DNA of 64,000 nt, from contig VXAI01000373.1 in NCBI GenBank assembly GCA_013399305.1, positions 1 to 64,000 on the forward strand. The letters run 5' to 3'. Numbering within the stretch: the first letter of the stretch is position 1; every line of letters starts with the position of its first letter. The notes beneath the pieces are model-generated. The model did no database searches and was not told the origin of the DNA. It worked only from the letters and a program-made list of their open reading frames with translations. Source of the stretch: Rostratula benghalensis. Taxonomy: Eukaryota; Chordata; Aves; Charadriiformes; Rostratulidae. Made by a program: the position numbers and the translations under genes. Below, piece after piece: positions 56,701-64,000 of this stretch.

Positions 56701-59700
56701 AGGTATTTCTTCCTTGAGAAAGGGATTTTTGGTATTTTTCCTGCCAGTGCTGATACTTGCCATCTATGAAAACAATTTTGCCTGGCTTTTTTACAAATTC
56801 TTTTCACAGGCCTCATTGCCCTTCTGTGGATAGACATATTGCCCATTTCTGCCATCAACAGATGCAGTGCTTTCAGACTCTGCAGAAGGTAATGGTGCCT
56901 GACATTTCTGGGGTGAAAGCCTCTCTTTGGTTTTAGTGCTAATGGAAACAGACTTTTCGTCTTCTAGAAAATCCAAAGCCAGAATGTAAATGGCTATGCA
57001 GTAAACAGAACAGATTATTTTTTAATCCCAGAAAATAAAAGAAAAAAAGTTTTAAAAAACCTCTTTATTGCAAAGTTATAACAGAGCTTTGGAAAAAAAG
57101 CCACTTTGTCTCTAGAGCTTGCTTTCTTTAATATCTATGAGATATCCATTCACACTTATCAACTACCAATATTTATACTTTATACATAAGGGAATTTGGC
57201 AATGGTATGCATTACATCAGTGGCAAAGTATTTACGAATGAGAACAAACCTCAGACAGATTGGCTATAGTGATTCACGGAACCATTTCATGCTAGGATGG
57301 TGTGTTCAGATGGTTTATACTAAACTAAAACCTCAGTTACTTTGAATTAGTCCTACAGCAGTTCTGAAGACTGGATTCTCTACTTAGGGAAAGAGGCCTG
57401 CTAAATAACATTTTATTTCTGTTCATAGGAGCTAAGGATCCAGTGCAAAGAATTCTCTATGGTCCAAAACAGGAAAAGAAAATATACAGTATTTTAGAGC
57501 ACAGTTTGAAAGGCAGGGAGGTTTCATAATGGAGGGTTTCCTAACAGTGGTAAATGCCTGTGCAGGCTTAGCATCTAGAAAGTGATATTTCTTGCAAAAT
57601 AAGTACTGAACAATGATCCTTGGATATAATATGATTCCTATAATAACATGTTTCCTGTGTATAGGATAGTCTCTTTTGAATTCTTGCTTCAGGCCTGAAA
57701 ATCTGTGATATTAGCAGTGTTTGATTGTCATCATATTTATGATGGGCTGAAATAGGTGGCTAAAAGACTGCTATTACTCAAGGCACTAAAGCCTTAGCAT
57801 CCCAATGTGCATACCCATTCTGCTGTGTCTATGTAATGCCTATGCACCTATCATCTGTAATGGGATGCACCCACTTCAGTCTTTGTCCGACAGTGGCCTA
57901 AAGTACATTAAAGTCATCAATGGTCAAAATTTGAAGCTGACCAGCAAGTAACAAGTTTTGTAGAGGTACTAGACTTTGCATGATGCACTCAGCATTATGT
58001 CACTGAGATATTGCCTGTCTCTGTCAGCTTTGTCATACTGTCTTACAGGAAAAATACTTCTGCAGAGGCCAGTCCTTAGGAACAGGAGGGTTCCAATGTC
58101 CCAAAGTCCCAAAGAAACCAGGCCAATTTTAAGATATTTTTAAAATTAAATATTTTAGGTTTGATGAAAAATTTCAATGTGGGCAAAGCAACCTGAAACA
58201 ATTCAAAATGGGACTGGAAGACATAAAATTCAAATGAAATATCCCATGGAATACATTATTTTACAAACACTGCCTTTTCCATCAGAAAATTTTTCTGACA
58301 GAAAAAAAAAAATTGCAAGTCTGTTTGAAACTTTACTTCAAGTAACACCCAAAGTATTTCCTTCCAGATTTTGACCGCCTACAAAACCAGGTATTGACAC
58401 CTTAAATCAGAATGACACCAATGTCAGGGGAATAGTCTGCTATCAGCAGCTGTTCAGAGATATCATTTTATAGACTTAAAAGAAGCAGTCTCTGAACAAT
58501 TAATATCTTGTTTGTTGCACATGAAATCATTAGGTACTCTTTTGAAAGCTAGGAGTCAAACACCTTATTTCGATTTGTTCACTTAAGTTTTCTCTCTTCT
58601 TGTTTCCTCTAGTCTGTTTCCCCCCTAGCCTCCACAGTGACAAGAGTCTCTTATGATAAATTCAAAACAAGAAGTCCATGATCATCTCCGTGGACTGTGC
58701 AATGACCTTTTTAAATTCTGGACCTCTCAGATGTTAATGCCATGCCTGATACTATTTGGAGTAATTTTTAGAAGACCCTTGTCCAGCTGTTTAGATACTG
58801 AAAGAATTGCCTGATCTATTAGCCCAGCTGCTTAGCCTCTCTCCTACCTTTACCTTCCCTATTCACTTGGCTGTAGGAATTAATTTTTCTGGCAACCTTG
58901 ATTGTGTCAACAGAATAAGGAGCTAAGCCCAGCTAAGTAACTTCTTATATGGACACACACACACTTTAGCACACACACCAAGTATGGAGTAGAACAAGAA
59001 ACTCACAGACAGAGGAAAATATCAAACTCCCAAACACAGCCATTAATGCAGAATTTTGACTTTTGTTACTCACAAAAGTCTTTCTTTTGATCTGAGTCAT
59101 ATGGGTCATTTCATCTCTCAATCTATTTAGTGTGATCACCTTGCATGTAGCAATTTACTGCTTTGCACGGAAAGTTTGCACTGTTTGCCTTTTTTTTTTT
59201 TTTTTTTTTTTTAATGCTCTGATGAAATTCCATCAAGGAATTTCATACTTCGGTTTTCCCTTATCATCTGAGTACAGACTTCTTCAAAGCCAACAACCAT
59301 CAGCTGGGCACAGTCACTTCAGAGCTCACCAGGAACAGTGACTCCAGAATGTGTCACGTTCTTGCTATAAAATGAATACTCAAAGCCAAAATGAAAGGTT
59401 GTAGCCAGAAAAGAACTTTCAGCCTAAAAATATGCTTACATATATGTATTCCCCAAATGGTTGCACCATCTTTGTGCAACCTGGATCAATGGAAGTTGTA
59501 ACATCAATGTAAAGTTATGTTCTATGTCAAAAAAACATCTTCAATACTTGACAAGCTTTTCTTTTGCATGAAATGACATTCTCTGTTTCCAGAGTGATGT
59601 AAGTACTAAACACTCAAGCACTTCAGTACTTCATGGCTTGGAATTAAAAGACTAAAAGTGAAATTAGGAACAGGGCAATAATTTTTAACAGGGCGATAAT

Positions 59701-60589
59701 TAATTTATGCTACAGACTATCAAGAGAAACATTAAAATTCTGGAGATTTTATTCCCTTCTAATCAGAATTTATTATCTACCTCTGGAAACACCTTCACTC
59801 AAACACAGGAATGTGGAAAGCATCCTGTGTGTGATCCAGGAGCTATAATGGAGGTCTCTAGTACCATCTGAGATGCTCTAGAAAACGCGTCCTGGTTTCC
59901 ATGTGCTGTGCAAGTACAGGCCTCTCGTCACAGCAGCGTCACAGCTGCTTGTCCTGGGTGCGTCTCATACCCTGGGACACTCAAACTGGCTCCAGGTGCT
60001 TATAGGAAACAAAGCTGATCTGTTGATAGTTGGCCTTTCTGTATTAATTCTGACCATTTTTCAGAAGGAAATGAAAACCAGAGTGCCTTGTAATTTTTCT
60101 GTTCAGTAATACTGAACTGGCAAATCCATGGGGAGAAACCAGTAATCTTATTCTTGGAAATTTGCAGGAAAGCATGTGAGCTTGTTTGCTTTCTCTGAAA
60201 CATTTTTAATGGGTTTATTCTGTGCTGCCTCATAGCAAAGGTGGGTTCATGTCAATAGCAAGCAATCACTTAAAGCTTTGCAGAGCTGACACTCTCACAA
60301 CTTTAAAAAGGACATGCATATGGAACTTTGAATCCAGCCTTCATTTTTGTTTTCCAGGCCAAATCAAAAATCCTTAACTAACTAGCTATCTAATGAAATA
60401 ACTTACTGACTAAAGATCAAGCAATGGACACATTACTTTCCTGTTGCAATTCTTATCTGGGTTTTTTATTCATTTCTGAGTAACGCTATTCATCCAGGAG
60501 AGCTCTATGAAAATCTAAGTGTAAGCGCTACTTATTGTAAGCCAGGAACAAAGAGAGAAGCAGCAGATTCAAGGCTTTTGGGCTATAAT
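53782..60589. other. Long AT-rich stretch without recognised genes or repeats
   Basis: About 6.8 kb with scattered homopolymers: T22 near 59190-59212, and a short AC run at 58951-58980. No CR1 was recognised, a marked contrast to the first 40 kb. Confidence 0.45.
59190..59212 (+). repeat. Poly-T run
   Basis: An uninterrupted run of over 20 T, without a recognisable retroelement body beside it. Confidence 0.9.
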
Positions 60590-61085
60590 GTGCTGCTTTC
60601 TAGATAATGGGCTCTCTTGGTGTTATAATGAAAAGCAAATATATCATTAAGAAAGAGCTTCACAAAAACCGCCTGTCATATATCTTAAGCTTCATTAGTT
60701 TAGATTAATGACTTACTTGATATACATGACAATAGGTGAAGCAAATGTTTATTTATTGACGATCCAATGTAACTGTGACATGCATAAACAGGCTTCCTCC
60801 TGATTAGTTCCATGTTTTAAAGTAACTTTGTGTTATAAAACTTGTTAACTACAGTATCATTTTATTGAACCCTGCGCTGTGAATGATGTGATCTACATTG
60901 AAAGGCGTCAATATTGCAGCCATTCCTGGCAGGCATTGGAGCATTATGCACACAGATTGGAGTAGATGTCTCATTGTACAAATCCACGGACCCAGAAAAT
61001 GTCCAGTTATTGAGACTGCACAGAGAGGACAATGTTCTATTCATAGGATCTGCAATGCAAGGTCGGAGAATGAAACTTGAACTAA
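60590..61085. promoter_or_regulatory. Candidate conserved noncoding element(s)
   Basis: Repeat-free sequence with TAAT-type cores (GTTTAGATTAATGACTTAC, TCATTAAGAAAG), isolated CpGs in AT-rich context (AAACCGCCTG, ATTGACGATCC, AAAGGCGTCAAT) and overlapping open frames on both strands with no family match. The texture suggests constraint; unproven. Confidence 0.3.
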
Positions 61086-62329
61086 GTGTAAGGTTCAGAT
61101 TAGTTTCACGGTTTTGCAGAGGGACCTCCCTGAAAGTTAGGACTCGGAAAGCACCAACCCTTTCCCAGAGATCCCTGGCAAGGCTTTATAGCACGCATTT
61201 GTATGGATAAGTAGTTGGGGAGCGATTTCCAGTGTGAAGCTTCTGTAAAGTGCAGTGAGAGGGAAAAAGAGAGAGTGGTGGAAAGGAAGTTATATGAGCT
61301 TTTTCCAGCAAATGCTTGTGGAGTGATGGTACAAAAATGTTGAATATTGAGATGCTTTTTTGCTTGGATGAAATAATTTCTATTTAAGTCCTGTTACAGT
61401 TTGGAAGCTGTAACCCTATTGACATCCTGTAATTCCCCCCCTATTAATGCTTCTGAAAGAATGTAGCTAGAAATTGGTTTCTTTAGCAATATTAGGCAGA
61501 ACTGGCAGGTTGTCTCTTATTATTGCTAGTTTTACACTTTCCATTATAGAGAATTGTTCCAGGTGACTTCTAAATTTTCCAACTTGTCTGGGCTGATATC
61601 TTACATATCGAATGTTGACTTCAGGTTGCAATTGTTGGCAAAAGCCAACCAAAATATTTCAAATGTGCTAACATAAGGATCAAAGGTCAAGGTCAAAGAA
61701 AGGGTCAAAGAAGAGAGGCATGGGGAGTCTTGCCCAATATGCACACTGCTGGGTGAACACAAGTGTCCTGAATCTCAGTATTGTTCTGCTGTTGGTAAAA
61801 ATGACAATGTGATGGCAAATTGTTATCTCAGGGCTCCATAGCCGACCTGCAAGAACTACATTTCTCTCCTCTGCTCTCTGCTAAAAATTCCAAAGTTCTT
61901 CTCCAGCTCTGTCATTTGTTATCACAAGACAGAATTTCCTCCAATTTTTTTATTTTTTTAAAAACCCCAAGAGATTACACATAAAAAGACATAGGAGGAA
62001 AGCTAGTAAGATAACAAAATTAAAACCATATTTTCTCCTAAAATGGGAACAAAAAGCCTTCAAGAAAATATGTGGATTTGATAGCTGATCAAGTTTTAAA
62101 AGGAACATTCACCAAGGTGATGCCATTTGAGAAAAAAAAATCTCAAAATTAATTATTTCTGTCAACATTTATTCCAAGAGGCCACAGAGACTTCTACTCC
62201 AGAGCTATTCTTTTCCAGAGAATAAGCCCACAGGATTGTTTCCCTCAGGAAGTTTTTAGCAACTGAAAGAAACAACTGGTGAACTATTAACTGTGACTTT
62301 AAATTTTTAATTTTATCTGTCATTGAAGT
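61086..62329. other. No recognised gene; nuclear-receptor-type motif cluster
   Basis: Contains the AGGTCA direct repeat described below (61684-61712). Otherwise unremarkable. Confidence 0.4.
61684..61712 (+). promoter_or_regulatory. AGGTCA direct repeat (DR0) with an extra half-site
   Basis: AGGTCA at 61684-61689 is followed without a spacer by AGGTCA at 61690-61695, then AAGAAAGGGTCAAAG. The overlap contains TCAAGGTCA, the extended half-site of monomeric orphan receptors (NR5A, ERR types). A DR0 is the known preference of NR6A1/GCNF. Occupancy is unknown, and chance is possible in 64 kb. Confidence 0.3.
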
Positions 62330-63185
62330 AAGTTGTATTACCTGAAGAATGGAAAGAGGGCAATATGACATCAATGTTTCATAAGATTTTCTCTAACTCA
62401 AATAATTACAAACCAAGAAATTGTATTTGTATATGAGCAAATTTGTAGGAAGATTCCAATCTGTAAGAACAGACTGAGGAATAAAATACAAAGATATGGT
62501 ATAATAGGGAAAAGCTAATGTAGCCTTTGCATAGAGAAGTCGTGACCCATGAATCGGTTTGACAACTTTAGAGCCACTGAGCATATGGTTCAAGTGACAT
62601 AATATACATTATTTTAAAAAAAACTTTTTAGAAGGACTTTTTGCAAAATCACTGACAGACACTAAGCTGTTATAGGATAAAAGAGAATGTCCCATGGTGG
62701 TTAAAACATAAAAAACAGATGGTGGGAATGGGTAGTTGGTTTTCAGAAAGAAGGCTCCCAAACATATTCTATGTATCAAAAATGTGCCATTCAACATATT
62801 CATAAATGGCTATTATATTGCTTGAATGATAAGGAGGGAAAATCTGAAAATGATACAGAATTATTTGGGATAAACTAAAGCTGATTGTGAGAAGCTGTCA
62901 AGAAACTCAAAATTATAAGTATATGATAAAAAGGTAGATTAAATTAAATACTAGAAAGTGGAATATAAAGAAAAGAAATACCCTATAAGTATTAATACAT
63001 GATGGCCTTCAATTTAGTTACCATCATTGAGGAAAGAGACCTTGAATCTACTGTAAACTGTTCTTCCGAACAAAAGCTCACGGTTCATCAATGTCTATAA
63101 ATGTAACTAGAATTTGAAGAATAATTAGGAAAATAAGTAGGAACCTGGCAGAATGCATAATCCTGTCCCAATATGCATTAATCAT
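62330..63185 (+). mobile_element. Ancient CR1-like LINE, heavily decayed
   Basis: Successive phrases keep the order of an old CR1/L3-type RT region: ATTACCTGAAGAATGGAAAG, then AATAATTACAAACCAAG, CCCATGGTGG, CATTCAACATATTCATAAAT, GATACAGAATTATTTGGG, GAGGAAAGAGACCTTGAATC, AATTAGGAAAATAAGTAGG and ATAATCCTGTCCCAATATGC. No frame stays open. Much older than the other CR1 copies here. Confidence 0.5.
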
Positions 63186-64000
63186 CTATTAATATTTCAA
63201 GATTTCATTATTATATGTTTCTGAAATGGAGCCTGTGATCCTGGGCATGCCATACCAAAGTAAGAAAGTAAAGTACAATTGCCAATGGTCCAGCCAACAA
63301 AGAAAACAAAAAAAAAAGAGAGAGATGTGTGTTGTCTTTCATATAGCCACAGAGAAAAAAAAAAAAAAGAGAAAATCTGAATTTGGAAAAGAAGGTGACA
63401 AAAAGACTCTTACCACAGTACAAGTAATGCCACCAAATGAAATTGTCAGAGTAGACTTTGAAACACAAAAAGTATACTTTTCTGAATAAGTTTGGAAGGG
63501 GATCAGAGAAATTCATGCAGGCTAGATCCGCTGTTGGCTAATACACGTGATGAGCTGTAACATTTAGAATAAGAAGTAAGTCAGCTATTGATGGAGGCTG
63601 GCTCACTCTCTACACACGCTGCCCAATTGAGACACAGGTCCAGGCTCACCTTCAGTGTCACCTTTTCTGGCAACATTTACATTCAACATTCAGAAATGAG
63701 GAAACTAGAAAATTAAGGGTCTCTGTACAACCTTGATTAAAAATGCTTTTTAAAATAAGCCTTGTGACATCTGTTATGTTCTGGTTTGCCCCTTTCATCT
63801 CGTGCCATGCTCCTCTCATTCTCAGTACAAACCCAGCAACAGTTTGGGAATGGAGAAATGCTGCCTACAAAGGTGGCTCTGGTAGAACTCATTGAACTCT
63901 GGCAGAACCAGTTGAAGTTGTCTGGTGACCAACACAGGGAATTGCAAAAAGAAAACGTGAAATCAAGTAAGGCTGAAGTGCCTTGAATACAACCTGGAGA
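63186..64000. other. No recognised gene
   Basis: A-rich runs at 63309-63320 and 63354-63368 create an 87-codon Lys-rich + frame (63226-63489) that I do not regard as a gene. Possible faint MIR-like wording near 63690-63720 is too weak to call. Confidence 0.35.

Noticed and set aside
63226..63489. 87-codon Lys-rich + strand frame
   Set aside because: Driven by A-rich runs; no family resemblance.
1..64000. CRISPR arrays, bacterial operons, tRNA and rRNA genes
   Set aside because: Direct repeats here are microsatellites, minisatellites or transposons; no cloverleaf or rRNA sequence was seen and the DNA is clearly avian nuclear.

Overview
This is a bird (avian) nuclear DNA window. More than a dozen CR1 LINE fragments carry the avian 3' tails built on ATTCTATG or ATTCTGTG octamers. 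Two LTR-type endogenous retrovirus pieces and several very old amniote repeats are also present. The order or species of bird cannot be read from the sequence. There is no bacterial, viral or plasmid backbone, and no operon-like gene organisation.

The one recognisable protein gene is CA8 (carbonic anhydrase-related protein VIII, CARP VIII), on the + strand. Its last five coding exons lie at 5953-6048, 8462-8524, 9911-9959, 12640-12752 and 19980-20114. They have consensus GT/AG junctions and consistent phases. Spliced, they encode 151 residues ending in the conserved ...[12 protein letters not shown], the C-terminal half of a protein of about 290 residues. The upstream exons, including the one carrying the diagnostic loss of a zinc ligand, lie left of the window. 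A consensus splice donor 35 bases after the stop suggests a further, purely noncoding exon that I could not locate.

Layout: 1-5952 is intronic, with four CR1 pieces, a CpG-rich block split by a CR1, and a long pyrimidine tract. 5953-20149 is the CA8 3' half, whose introns hold CR1 fragments and old MIR-like or palindromic repeats. 20150-64000 has no recognisable protein-coding gene and looks like the downstream 3' UTR intron or intergenic desert. It contains more CR1 copies, an ERVK-like LTR with a primer-binding site (about 45110-45839), a second, minus-strand LTR (about 50516-51725) carrying an expanded hexanucleotide repeat and a degenerate ~40-bp minisatellite, a 53-base assembly gap inside a CR1 (47761-47813), and an ancient CR1-like stretch near the right end. 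Several repeat-free stretches (48170-48545, 60590-61085, 38230-38420, 29080-29280) look like candidate conserved regulatory elements, but this is inference and needs alignment.

No new biological system is apparent. The best leads are the CpG-retaining candidate element at 48170-48545, the structured LTR at 50516-51725, and the alternative 3' end architecture of CA8.
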